Shown here piece after piece: positions 1-11,000 of a stretch of DNA of 64,000 nt; the first letter of the stretch is position 1; each line of letters starts with the position of its first letter. A model generated the notes under the pieces. That model saw only the letters and a list, made by a program, of their open reading frames with translations, was not told where the DNA came from and ran no database searches. Both the position numbers and the translations under genes were made by a program. The stretch spans positions 19,592,501 through 19,656,500 of the forward strand of contig CM048553.1 in assembly GCA_026413225.1 (NCBI GenBank), read 5' to 3'. The stretch comes from Otis tarda (Eukaryota; Chordata; Aves; Otidiformes; Otididae).

Positions 1-177
1 TATGCACCATGACCACTGACTGCAACATATGCTCACAGTGTCATGCTATAAAGAACCTGTTAATGGACTGAAATATAACCTTCAAGCTATGCCAGGCTGT
101 ATGAATAAAAACCTCCCTTGCACATGCACAAAAATGTCCGTAAGGCACAAAGGAACAAAGAGAAGACCTGCACTGTG

Positions 178-1305
178 AGCTCTCTCTGTCTGCAGTGGCA
201 CTGGGAAGGATCTGCTCATCAGAAGTGAAGGCTGCAAGGGGAACTTGGCTCCCCTTTGGTGTGGGCAGTGGAAGAAGGCTCAGTCTTCCATTAGGTTTGT
301 TTTTAGGATTAGAGGAAGGGCTAGTATTGAGAAGAGAAGGGCTAGAGCTGCAGTTGGAGAGGGCTAGAAGAGGGCTGTCAGTGAAGGGTGGGCTCCAAAG
401 AGAAAATGGCTTCAAGAACTTTTTGCTGTGGTCACTGGCTGAGGGCCATGTCTTAGGCTCAGCCTCTGGTTGAGCTTAAAATCAGGGTTGGGTTTGAGAG
501 AAAGGAGAGCCAGGAGCTCAGCTGCAGTGGGACTAGAAAGGAATGGAGAACTAGAAGTGTAGGCTGCAAGGAGAATTTAGTTGCCAGAACTTTTTGTTTT
601 GGCCTAGTGAGTTCCAGTCCAAGGCTCAACCTTTGGGTTTATTGATATGGCTAGGGTTAGGATTAGGGTTGAGAGACAGAGCCTAGAGCTGCAGTGGGAC
701 TGGGGTTAGAAAGGAGGTGGGCTGCAAGGAGAACGTGGCTGGGAGAATGTGTTGGTGTGGGCACTAACGGGGGGCCTAGGACAAGTTCCAGTGTATGGTT
801 AAGTTTACATCAGGGTTAGAGTTAGTGCAGATCTAAGGATCTCTGTCAGTGTTAAGGTGGGCATTCAGACAGAGACAGCCTGGAGGGGAGTTTAAAAGGG
901 AACATGCTGAAGGAAAAGGTGGACTGTGAAGAGAACATGGCCGTGATAATTTTTAGGTGTGCACACTGGCTGGGGGCCCTGGGCTGAGGCTTCGCATAAG
1001 ATTAGGTTTGCTCTCAGGGTTAGTGTTAGAGCTGGGAGAAAGAGAGAGCCCTAGAGCTCCAGCTGGAGGGAGCTAGGAGTAGGTTTGAAAGGGAAGTCCA
1101 GGCTGCAAAAACTTGGCCAGCAAAGTTTTTGCCATGGGCACTGGTTAAATGGCCTGATCCCAGATTCAGCTTCTGGTTAATTGTATTTTAAGGGGTAGAG
1201 TTAGGGTTATGGTGAGGGAAAGAAAGAGCCTGGAGCTCTAGTTGAAGCACAACCAGAAAGAGACTTCCTAAGAGTGTAGGCTGCAAGTGTAATCAGGTTG
1301 AGTCT
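178..1305. repeat. Degenerate tandem array, ~160-200 bp units, telomere-like motifs
   Basis: A repeated block order can be followed through the stretch: a GCTGCAAG-type anchor, a run near CTTTTTG, a 'GGGCACTGGCTGGGGGCC'-like block, an 'AGGCTCAGCCTCTGGTT'-like block, a TTAGGGTTAGGG-like block followed by GAGAGAAAGAGAGCC, and then a 'GAGCTGCAGTGGGACTAGAAAGG'-type block. The anchor recurs near 231, 392, 562, 721, 922, 1101 and 1279, so spacing is about 160-200 bp over six to seven copies. The telomere-like hexamers are clearest at 651-675 and weaker near 481, 811, 1011 and 1201. Copies are diverged and carry indels, so the array is old. Small open frames inside it are unrelated between copies and are not taken as genes. 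Confidence 0.8.
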
Positions 1306-2279
1306 CTTCAGGCTACCCCTGTGTCCAGCTGCATCATGGATTTGGTGGAAAGCTATGCCCACAGTCATCACTACAGGACAGACAGGTAAAGGCAACCATC
1401 CTAGTTTTGGTGCTTAAAATTTCAGAGGACAAATCTTTGCCCCAGACCTTTTCATTAAGATAGCCCAGGCCTTTGATTTATTTTAATTCTGCTGTAAAGG
1501 TTATGGTCAATGTCTTTTGTTCCTCTGATAAAATCAACTTCTTTGGTCAAGATTGATATTTGCAGGAAAGAGCTCTTTAGAATCTAGGCCAAGATGACTA
1601 GAAAGTCTCCTGTAAAAAAAAAGAGCAACTTTCTTCCTCAGCCTTGTCTTCCCTATAATAAACCTACCAAAATGTTTGTTGTTTATTACACATTTATAAA
1701 CCAAAATGCTTCACTATATGGATTTACTCTGGAAAGAAGATGAAAGACACATGTGACAGATGTTAGTCACGTTGATGTGTGCAGCATTGGATGGTGCTCA
1801 GATGTCATGTTCTAAGCATAAATGTAAGGAATAAAATGGGTACTGAAGTCTTCTGAAAGTCTGACTTCAAATCTATATTTAGGCATCTAAGTGACCTGCT
1901 TTTATTCAAAATTGCTGACTATTCAGCTGCTTCCATTGACTGCAGTAGAAATATAAGGGGTTTTGCTGTTGTTGTTGAATCTATTTTCAAGACAAAAATT
2001 ACAGTTTAGTGTCTAACTCCCTGCTCTAAAAAAAAAAAAAATTAAATAGAGCATCCCTGTTCTCTCCTGCTCTCCATAAGATGCAGAGAAGGGACCATAG
2101 AATAAATCCTAGGAACTGCTTCTACGCAGGAAGGAGATTTAACGCTACTGGTTTGGACTCCAGCATGATAGGTAACTTTGCTATTGAGTTCACAAGGGCA
2201 AAAGAGAAATGAAGAGGATGACACAAACACTTGAACAACTGTATTTGGTGCAACAAGTGTTTACATTTGTAAGCAGCTG
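1306..2279. other. Intergenic, nothing recognised
   Basis: AT-rich single-copy-looking DNA upstream of the PIP4K2A promoter. It contains short A runs (for example near 1614 and 2028) and no open frame with recognisable protein similarity. No RNA gene or repeat family was recognised. Confidence 0.5.
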
Positions 2280-2760
2280 TGTGAGTCTGCGTCAGGACTC
2301 TGAGTGCACCTATTGACCTTAATTGCTCTGAGCAGCCTCACCTGGGAGCACGCTCTGCCCAGGACCTCCACTTAAGCTCGGGGAGGGCTCAGTTTAGGTC
2401 TTTGCCTGAGCTGTGTTGTAGGTATATCTCTCTCCAGCACTGTCTTCTGGAAAAACCTTGGGCCTATGGTAGGTAGCTTGCCTGCAGTCCTGTTTCTGGC
2501 CCTGTCTCCTGGATGGACCCTGTGCCTATGCTGTGCCTTCCTGGATGGACCTGGTACATCACCTCAGCTTCTCTTGGGTGCTGATGTGTGCTGTTGCCAG
2601 CACCTGGCTCTGCCCAGTGTGCGTGGACACTGTGGGAGTGGGTCACATCACTGACAGTGCTGCCTAGACTGGGATGACCCTTGGATGCTGGTTTATGCAC
2701 CCTCATGGAGCAGCCTTGCTCTTGCCTCTCCCTAAGGATCTGGTCACCTTGCTGAATGAT
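2280..2760. repeat. Possible old dispersed repeat, family unknown
   Basis: This block is richer in C and G than its flanks and has an internally repetitive texture, such as two nearby copies of 'CCTGGATGGACC' (about 2509 and 2540) and repeated CTGTGCC and GCTGTGC words. It resembles the decayed remnant of an interspersed element more than unique DNA. It lacks CR1 3' tail motifs and the LTR signals seen elsewhere in the window. The open frames on both strands (about 60-80 codons) show no recognisable domain. Family assignment would need a repeat-library search. Confidence 0.3.
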
Positions 2761-3371
2761 CAGTCAATGAACAAGGCAAAGAGCTACAGCAGGCAGGTCC
2801 GTTTGTGTGATTCAGATGTTGATGGATGAGTTCTTGTAACTGCACAGAAGATGCATGCTCTGCGTTATCTGTGTGTATTGACCCTGAACAGTGACTACAG
2901 TTGTCATTAACGTTCGTTGTTGTATGGCAGAGGAAAGTGTATGTTTGGTACTGTGGTTCTCAGTTGGGCAGATTTGCAGGATGTCTTCTATCACTGACCA
3001 CATCCTCTGTGGCCGTAGAAGCAGTTAAGAAACTTTTTTTTTTTTTTGGTGGGTATGAATAGAGGACTGTATTTCACAGGGGTGCAATACCTTTAAAGAA
3101 GTGTGAAACTTCTGCAGGTGACTGAGTTTTCAGTGTTTGCTGTATGCTGGCTGAAACGCATCGCTCTACTCAGACTGGAGCCAGGTCAGAGCAGTTGGCA
3201 AAGTCCTTGCTCGGACAGCCCCCCTCACTCCTAGAGGTCTCTTTATGGGGAAGGGAGCTGGAAAGTTGGGCAGATATTGCAGAAAACCGCACAAAGTTAA
3301 GGATGTGTACGGCTAGCTATGTAATGATCAGGAGGATGGCAGGTTTTGTTTCCCAGAGGGCTTGGGGATGA
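2761..3371. other. Upstream flank of PIP4K2A, nothing recognised
   Basis: Moderate-GC flank between the possible repeat and the CpG island. It has a short T run near 3031. No gene, RNA or repeat was recognised. Distal promoter elements could lie here but none stands out by eye. Confidence 0.4.
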
Positions 3372-3578
3372 GTGTGAGGGTGGGAAGGCGGGGTGGATCG
3401 GCAGGAGACGACGCTGAGCCGGGGCTGCCTGGTCTCCGCAGGCCCCTGTCCTCTCGGCGAGGGCAACCTCCCTCGCGCCCTCCCCCTTTGGGCCGTTGCC
3501 TCGCTCGAGGGCCGCCGTGAGGGCGCGGCTTCCCCACAGCGCCGGCGCAGGCGCGAACCCCGGGCGGGGGCGGAGGGA

Positions 3579-3589
3579 GCATGCGCAGT
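3579..3589 (+). promoter_or_regulatory. NRF1-like site
   Basis: GCATGCGCAGT closely matches one side of the palindromic NRF1 recognition sequence (TGCGCATGCGCA-type). A second related string, GCGCAGGCGC, lies at about 3544-3553. NRF1 sites are common in CpG-island promoters. Binding is inferred. Confidence 0.5.
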
Positions 3590-3636
3590 GGGGCGCCAGG
3601 AACCGAAACTCCGCCGGCGTTCCCGCGCCGGCTGCC

Positions 3637-3650
3637 GGGGCGGGGCGCGG
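3637..3650 (+). promoter_or_regulatory. GC box (Sp1/KLF type)
   Basis: GGGGCGGGGCGCGG contains the core GGGGCGGGGC. Further GC boxes lie at about 3560-3573 and 3691-3700. These are typical activator sites of TATA-less CpG promoters. Confidence 0.6.
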
Positions 3651-3720
3651 CGGCGCGGTGCGTGGCGGGCGGCGGCTCCCCCGCGCGGAGTAGGGCGGGG
3701 AGCGGGGGGAGGGAGAAGGA

Positions 3721-3736
3721 GGGGGCGGGGCCGCGG
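3721..3736 (+). promoter_or_regulatory. GC box (Sp1/KLF type), proximal
   Basis: GGGGGCGGGGCCGCGG is a strong match to the Sp1 consensus, about 180 bp upstream of the start codon. It is the GC box nearest to the coding exon. Confidence 0.6.
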
Positions 3737-3911
3737 CGCGCGAGCGGGGCCATTTCAGCGCGCGGCACCGGCGGCCAGGCCGGGATGCGCGCGGCGTCCC
3801 GCGGCTGCCAGCCCGCCGCCTGCCCCCTCGCCTGCCCGCTGGGCTGGGGCGCTGACTCGCCCCTTCCTCGCCCTCCCGCCGCTTCCCCACGGCTCTGCCG
3901 CCGGCGGCGCC

Positions 3912-4052
3912 ATGGCGGCCCCCAGCAGCATCGTGCCCGTCATGGCGAGTAAAACCAAGACCAAGAAGAAACACTTCGTGGCGCAAAAAGTGAAGTTGTT
4001 CCGAGCTAGCGACCCGCTGCTCAGCGTCCTCATGTGGGGGGTCAACCACTCG
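3912..4052 (+). CDS. PIP4K2A: PIP4K2A coding exon 1 (partial gene)
   Basis: PIP4K2A phosphorylates phosphatidylinositol 5-phosphate on the 4-hydroxyl to make PI(4,5)P2 in the cytoplasm and at membranes. This exon encodes the N-terminal 47 residues. After a variable leader of about 11 residues it reads [17 protein letters not shown], then [19 protein letters not shown], the signature start of the type II PIP kinases. [16 protein letters not shown] favours the alpha paralogue over beta (VCQ, SEPILS) and gamma. The ATG at 3912 has a strong Kozak context (GCCGCCATGG-like: GGCGCCATGG). A second in-frame ATG (Met11, 3942) is a possible alternative start. The frame stays open upstream to at least 3393, but that sequence has no family similarity and is treated as 5' UTR. 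The exon ends after a complete Ser codon (phase 0). The kinase fold itself lies in later exons outside the window. Confidence 0.93.
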
Positions 4053-4058
4053 GTAAGC
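4053..4058 (+). other. PIP4K2A: Splice donor of PIP4K2A exon 1
   Basis: The exon ends ...CACTCG followed by GTAAGC, a good match to the vertebrate donor consensus GTRAGT. Splitting here leaves an intact codon, and the protein similarity to PIP4K2A stops exactly at this point. Confidence 0.9.
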
Positions 4059-4102
4059 GCCGCGCCTGCCTCCGCCGCCCACCCCACCGGGGGCTGCGGC
4101 GA

Positions 4103-4129
4103 GGGTGGGGGGGAAGGGGGAGGGACGGG
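4103..4129 (+). other. G-quadruplex motif just inside intron 1
   Basis: Four or more G tracts of at least three, separated by one or two bases: 4103-4105, 4107-4113, 4116-4120, 4122-4124, 4127-4129. This fits the standard G4 pattern on the + (RNA-sense) strand, 50 nt downstream of the splice donor. Confidence 0.7.
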
Positions 4130-4392
4130 ACGTGCCGCCGGGAGCCGCCCGCCGGTGATCGCCCCTCCGCCCCGGCGGGGGCTGGGAGCCCGGTACCGAG
4201 GGCGGGGGGAGGCCGCGGGGTCCCGGCGGGGCCGGGGCGGTGCTCGCCGGGGTGCCCGTCGTGCCCGTGCCCTGTGGATCCGGCGTTCCGCTCGTTGAAC
4301 GGCGAACGGGGGGGTACCCGCCGGTCGGGGGACCGTGCTGCCGGAGGAGCCCCAGCCGCTCCCGCCGGCAGGGCGTTGCGTAAATGGACTGC

Positions 4393-4414
4393 GGGGCGGG
4401 GGTGGGGGGGGGGG
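4393..4414 (+). other. G-quadruplex motif in intron 1
   Basis: G tracts 4393-4396, 4398-4402 and 4404-4414 separated by single bases. The long last tract can supply two G runs. It marks the downstream edge of the CpG island. Confidence 0.6.
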
Positions 4415-7400
4415 TTGGCAAAAAATACCCTGTTATTAGCGCTTAACTGGCGAAGTTTTCGCCGTGCAGTTGGGTTAGGCAAGTGTCTCTCTTGACGGTT
4501 TTGTGCGCTTGGGGGAGGGGAGGAGGGCCGGGTTTTGATGTGGTAAAGCGGCGGAATTGCAGCGCTGGCGGAGTGCTCCATCACCCTGCGGAGGATGGGC
4601 TGCTCTGCCCCAGAAGGGTCCCGGACCCGGCCGCGGTACGGCGGAGCGGCTGCTGTTAAGGAGCCCGGTGCAGATGTCACATGGTTTGGGCATTACGAGG
4701 CTCAAGTCGCAGCTTTACATCTTTAAATAGCTGCTGTGGCAGGTTAAAAGTGTAGAGCCCAGAGATCACCTAAAATAGGATACCGGGGCAGTTAAGCCAA
4801 AAACTTCTTCTCTTGGTGATACAAAGTCCGGCCATCCAAATGTTGGGTTTGTGTGGGTTACGTCTTGTTGCTGCGTGAAAGCTTGTGAGAAAACCTGTCA
4901 GTGTGCAATTTGAGATTAGACTACAAATTTTCTAACGGCTTCATGAAAAAGGCAGAGCAGCCCACAGTATTAAGCTGATATTTCTTTTGTTTCCTACACA
5001 CCCAGATCCTGGGAGGTTTTTTTCTTTGTGTACGGTTTGGTAGTTTTTGCCCAAAGCCTGGAGGCTGAGCATCGAGGCTACAGACTGTTAGATCTGAGTT
5101 AAACAGCACGTTGCCTGGAGTGATGATCTAGGGGGGAACGTTTTAACTTGTCCATACCAATATGGTGCGGATGACGGGAGAAGCCCTGGTGAGGTTAAAC
5201 AGTCTGCTTAAGATAGCCTTGTGAGGGGGTAGGAAATGGTGACAAAGGATTTCAAGTTTTCTGTAGGTCATTTGTAAGCAGTGACATGCTATGTCATGAG
5301 CTGATAAGAAACCAGATGTTTATCTACGAAGCAGAGATCTGTAATTGTGGAAGTGCATGATATGCTGTTTGTCAGAATTGGGCTTAAATACACGAGTTTC
5401 TCTTGCTCCTTCTTTAGTGGCTAGCATTATTCGTAGAAAAATTCACAAATGGGCCTCTTTAATGAAAGAAGCAAGCTGATAATTAGAGGGCGAGAGACTT
5501 CTGAGTGGCAGCGTGCTGGCTATCAGCAGTCTCGCTGGGGAGAGAGAGAGGGAGAAGATCTCTGACAAGAACAGAAATCTTCCTATTGCAACAGCTCGTT
5601 GCTATGTGTGTTCGTACTGGAAGTACCACTACTTTCAGAAGGAGGACTTCTCCAGCATTGTGCGAATAACAAAGTAAATAGTGACCAACACAACACTGTA
5701 CATGACTCCTACAATCATGTGCTACTGCAGTGTACGTAGCTGTTTGTGTTAGAAGATGTAATAAAGAAGCATACTGCCTCATGCACATAAAACTAATATC
5801 CTTTCACTGGGGAGGCTCAAAGAGCAAGCTCAGCAATATGGTAGGCTCAGAGCTTCGTGTTCATAAAGACAATGGTAGGAGGTGTGAGTATCCGCTGCAT
5901 GTTCTGCAGATATTCTTCCTTTTCTTTACCCTGCTGGAAGGTGTAGTTGTGAATAATGCTTTGGGCCCCACGGAAGCAAAATCCCTCTGAATGAGAGAGC
6001 ATGAAAAATAAGTTAATTTGATGTGTCCAAATCTAAACATCTGTGTTCTTGGCTAAGGAGAGCATTGGAGTGTTGCAGGCTCCTCTGTTAAATGCCCTGT
6101 CAGTTTGTGATGCTTGATGTGACACTGTCCAGCAAATGAAAATAGGTGTTCAGCGTGGTTGAACTCTGTTATCACAAATAAGAATTTCTCACAGGAGAAA
6201 TACAAATTACATGTGTGGATTCATTAAGAACAGAAAATTAAGTGTCCTTAAGTTTCTTAGTCTAAGAAACAGAAATCCATAAGAAAAGGTTAGGCTAGGA
6301 CATGAGCACAGATCATAGTTCATGATGAGAGTAATTAAATAAACTTAATAATCTGAAAAACTCATTTAAGACTGCTTCCAGTGTGATGCATATCAATTAA
6401 CAAGACAATAGCAGTCTGAGACTTACTGTCTTGGGAGATAAGTATGTATTGATATACTGAAGCTGAGATGCAGTTCCCACATTTCTGACAGGATGCAGCC
6501 TGTATTGGAAGGAAGCACTTGATGAAGATAAAAAGGGAAAAGCAGACTTTTTCTGCACGCTTTTTAACTTTATGAACACAGGGGCAAAATACTGCTATAC
6601 TTGATAGTTGAGTTTTGGAGGATTTTCAGATTTTAAATTGAATGTGTGAATGAGCTTCATTTAAATAAGTTACAAGAACTATTCTCTTAACTCTCCTGTC
6701 CTAGGAGAAAATGTGACTCTAGAAAGCGAGATATCAAGTACTGGTGTCACAAAGCAGTCAGGCTTACAGCAAAGGTGTGAGTTCTTAATGAGGGGGGAAG
6801 GGGGGGAAACTACAGGGAGGTGTCTCTTACCCAAGGTTCTTATTAATTACCCTCCCATCCAAGAAGCTGTAAGCAGATTGCCTTGGTGGTTTCTGTGGTT
6901 GTTTAGGCAGAAGTAGAGAGATACACAATGCAAAATTCTGCTTAGTTAATGCAGTCAAGTTCGGTAATAACTTAGGATGGCGTATAAGGGGAAAACATGT
7001 AAACATTACCCGAGTATCTGAAGAAGCAAGAAGATACGTGATCACATTCAGAGCTGTAAATTCATTTCTTGGTATCCTGAAATACACTGTTGAATGAAAC
7101 TTTCTGTTAGGTGAAATGGAAAGCAAGTGTGTCCCATTTTGTAGATGAGATTATAATACTGATGACTTGTAGCAGCAGAGACTAATTGTTGTGCGCTTGC
7201 ATCTTGCAGGCATCTGCATCATTAAGAGTTGATCTTATCTGGTCTCTTACCCTGTGTCAAAGATAATCTGGCTGTGCTGCTGAAACAAATACTTAAACTC
7301 GGCAGTTAGTATGACTTAAAGCTGTATTTTTAGCTAGTTAACATAATTGTAATAATGTTTAATTTACAACTGAGATGGTAAATAACATTCTTGTTCTTAC

Positions 7401-7825
7401 CTCCACATTGTCAGTGCTGGTGGATTTCCTTTAACTGTGGGAAGGAAGGTGGTATGTAACTTAATTCTTCCATCCTTGTTTTCTGTACCAAAAATGAAAG
7501 CCAGGTGTTCTGTTTTCTGCAGCCTGTGATGATTGTCTCAGGAACAATGATAGCGAGTCTGCTCCCACTTGTGTTGGTTGTCTGGTTGTGTTAGAAGCTT
7601 TCCCAGGAAAGCTGGGAATTTGTAGGAAACTAGGCTTAGGTCCTTCAAAACATACCACCCACAAAGATGTAAGAAAATTAATTGGGGGGGGAGGGGTGTA
7701 ACTAATTTTGAGGTAAAGAATGGACTGCTGGAGACCTTGCCTACTGTGTCAACTATTAAATGAAATATATTTAGGAGAAGAGAATGTATGCCTAATGAAG
7801 TTATTGAGCATACTGTACAAGTTAA

Positions 7826-7909
7826 AAACAAAACAAACAAAAAAAACCAAACAAACAAAAACCAAAACCAAAATCCTGCAACCAAAACCAAACATCACGC
7901 CCCCCCCCC
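7826..7909. repeat. A/C-rich simple repeat
   Basis: Runs of AAAAC and CAAA type followed by CCAAAACCAAAA and then a C10 run. This is low-complexity purely by composition and creates spurious open frames on both strands. Confidence 0.8.
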
Positions 7910-8048
7910 AGCCCCTGGAATCTGTAATCGCCATCTGTTTCTTGGATGATTACAAGCTGATCTAAAAATTTAGCACTGCCTGACTTCTCAGTGGCACTTG
8001 CTGCCTAATGAGCAAGTGGAACAATACAAATACATGGATCAAATTGCT

Positions 8049-8064
8049 CCCCGCCCCCCCCCCC
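8049..8064. repeat. C homopolymer tract
   Basis: C4, G, then C11. A short poly-C stretch in intron 1. Confidence 0.85.
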
Positions 8065-11000
8065 GAATATTGCAGAGTACATCAGAAAGAGTGTACTTCC
8101 CGTGGGTGAAGAATTCAACAGATAATAAACTCTACAGCCTCCTTCAGCTGCTCACATGAGGCACTGTGAGCCTGATGCTGCTGTTGCACTCTTGACTGTA
8201 ATCTGGCTTGATCTTTGTAACAAAACTGGAACAACACAAGGACGAAATAATAAAAGGAGTGAGAGCCATAGGACTCCTCTATCCATCAGTGTAACTCCTG
8301 GATTCATTCACTGTTACACTAGGAAGTGGTGAGAAAATAAAGCGTGACACGTAAATGCATCTTTCCCCCTTATACATACTAGGATATGTTGGATCATGTT
8401 AGGAAAGCTTCTGTATCTGTACAGAAAGCCATAAAATGTCTGTGTTCCTGACAGTTTTCAATTTGTTGTTTTTTTTTTTTTTTATTTAGCTAGCAAACTT
8501 GTCTTTCCTGTTACAAACTTTTATCTGGATGAATACACAAATAGTTCACTCATGCCTGTCCTTATGTTTTAACATGACACGTTAAGTAAATGTGTACCCT
8601 CTTGGTTTGTGGCATGAATCAAGTTCCTCAGTACTGACTTACCTAGCCTTTCTCCCAAGAATCTCATGTCCTGAAACATTTTATAATTTAGGAAAATAAC
8701 ACTCAAAGGAGCTTATTGAGTAGATCATTAGAAAGTTGAAGCGTAAATTAATTAGAAGCAAGGTTATGCCCACTAGAGTAAAAACTAGTGACTTAAGTTT
8801 ACAGTCAGTTTTCTTTAAAGAGGGGAGAAAAATCCACAAAATAAAGCCACAGTACTTACAAGCAATATCTCTTCGTAAGTTACAGGAGCTGATAACTTCT
8901 GGATCCATGTTTTTAACATACTTTAAATGATGATGAGACTAGTGACACCCTGAGGATACAGTACCGTAGTGTTGACTCATGGCATCAGCTGTCAGCACGA
9001 GAGGTTGGTTGCAAACTGTCTGAGAAGGGGAGGGCTGCTCATCAGTTGTGTTGTCAACTGTGTTGCTAGTATTTGTATTTAATGCAGAACATCACTACTG
9101 GAATTGTGCTCTAAGTGGCTTTTCAAAATGCCTGAGACGAAGTAAAACTAAAGTTACTGATCTTAGAGTTAACTTGAGATTTGTAATAGTGGGCTTGGGA
9201 AAGAACTGCAAGCCTTATGAATTGTTTAATGGAGATGATCGTAGACTACGTAGGAGAAGGCTCTTTCTAAGAAGGAGGAAGAAACAGTGTATTAAAAAGC
9301 ATTGATTACAGCAGAGCAGATAATAAAGCAATTAAAACTATTTTAAAATAAAGTCAGCTGGGCACTCAGCCCAGATGTTTGTATATAGAAGGAAGTAGAA
9401 CAGGAAGAGCTATTTATTGGAAACTTGGTTCTTTTTTTTGGGTGTCAAGCTCTGTGTATTGCAGAAGTTAATATGATACTGCTTTTGCAACTGAGTGGAT
9501 GGATTAGTGAAAATACAAATTGTAAATATTTATTATGATTGGGTTAAAGGTAGTAAACATTCCTGCGAGAAATATAAATGGGAGTGGTATTTCATGTCCT
9601 TCTCTGAACTATTGAAAGCAACCCATACAATAGCTTCTATTAGGGGTGAGATGGGAAGGGCTATGAAAAGAGCTCTGACAGCATTTTCTAAGCTGCTTCT
9701 CTGTAGTTTCTCTGCTCTGCAAGATAAGGTGCTGCAAATGCTAGAGGTTTTTACCTACAGGTTTTTGAAACTGAATCTCATTAATCACAGCGGGGAGGGC
9801 TGGACAATGTACAGCAAAGCAAACAGGCAGCACAAATTTGTTTTGCTGACTCAACTTACTCCTCTTATTTGAGTATCCTGCATCAGGTGCCTTAAGAGTC
9901 TCTAGGGGGTTATTTTCAAATTCCTTGCTCCTTAAAGCAGACACTTGCATTATGCCCATTGGCCAGATCCTGATAGATGTTTATTTTCTTCTTGTAGTTT
10001 CAGGGTGGCAAACTTTCTTTAATACAACTGACTCACCCAGTTATGCAGTTCCTGCTGTATAGTCCTGTTTTCTGCTCTTCCTTGGAAACATCTTGTCCTG
10101 TAGGATTCCATAGGCTATATGCTATGCAACTTTAGAGTAAAGTGAAACTACCTATTATTTGCTGATCTTCAGTATAATCTTGCCAGAGCTAAGCGCTCAA
10201 TTACAGTTGTAGTCAGATATCTTGGCTTGTTGAAAGGTTAGTCATCTTTGTTGGACTATTAGGTTTTAAAGGCTTGAAAGAAGTACACGCTCATCTTCAT
10301 TTTCTCGTGACTTAAATGATTGAATGCTGTTGTGGGTAACAGACTCCAGTAAGAATTCATTATTTTGCTTACTCCCAAGGCCTGTTTCCATGTTTTTACA
10401 CTTTTCATACTTGATGCTTACTATTTAGATGTCTAGCAAAAGTTCTGATTTCTTTTCCTCATTTTCACTGTTGGTAAAGCACGTGTTTGCACTTTGCAAA
10501 ATACTGAAGCAGTCTAAGAAATTGCTGCTTCGGCTATGGGATGGTAATGACAAGCCTTGCTAGTTTTCATGGTCTGCATCCCGGTACATGGTGAAATGGG
10601 TTACTTTTGAATTGTTGAGATGGTAACTTCTCGCATGTGGTTTGCTATGTGAACATCTGTCTTATGATCTTCCTATAAAGCCTGTTCTATAATGAGTTAA
10701 TTAGTTTTGTGTTGAGAGATTGCTTAATAAGGGTGTTGTGAAAATTGTTTGAAGTAGCTGAATGCTGTAGTGATGCACGTCACAAACTGAAAAGAAAACA
10801 GCTCTATCTTCAAAGACCGAGGTTGAATAGTTTGCAGTAGAAATACTTAATGGCCATACACCTTTTAGAGTACTTATTTTTCATCAGACTTGGTGAACAA
10901 CTACCTTGTGTACTGAGGCACAGTAATTAGTCTAATCCAGCTCTTTTGTGTGTATTGTAAGTTCCCAAGGCAACCTTAATATTCTTAACACAACTGTGAG

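Larger units (their letters stand above)
3372..4430 (+). promoter_or_regulatory. PIP4K2A: CpG island promoter of PIP4K2A
   Basis: GC and CpG density rise abruptly at about 3380 and fall again by about 4430, surrounding the first coding exon. No TATA box lies upstream of the exon, which fits a dispersed-initiation housekeeping-type promoter. Visible candidate sites include Sp1-type GC boxes, NRF1-like GCATGCGCAG, and an ISRE-like GGAACCGAAACT, listed separately. The transcription start cannot be fixed from sequence; most GC boxes lie 170-350 bp upstream of the ATG, so initiation around 3650-3800 is a reasonable inference. Long open frames on both strands here reflect scarcity of AT-rich stop codons, not genes. 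Confidence 0.85.

Noticed and set aside
195-473. 92- and 124-codon frames in the tandem array
   Set aside because: They lie inside degenerate repeat units and other copies of the unit do not keep them open.
3297-4421. 374-codon open frame on the minus strand across the CpG island
   Set aside because: Pro/Arg/Gly/Ala-rich low-complexity product with no domain; it overlaps the well-supported PIP4K2A exon and reflects few stop codons in GC-rich DNA.
9495-9872. 125-codon + strand frame
   Set aside because: No recognisable similarity; composition looks like translated intron.
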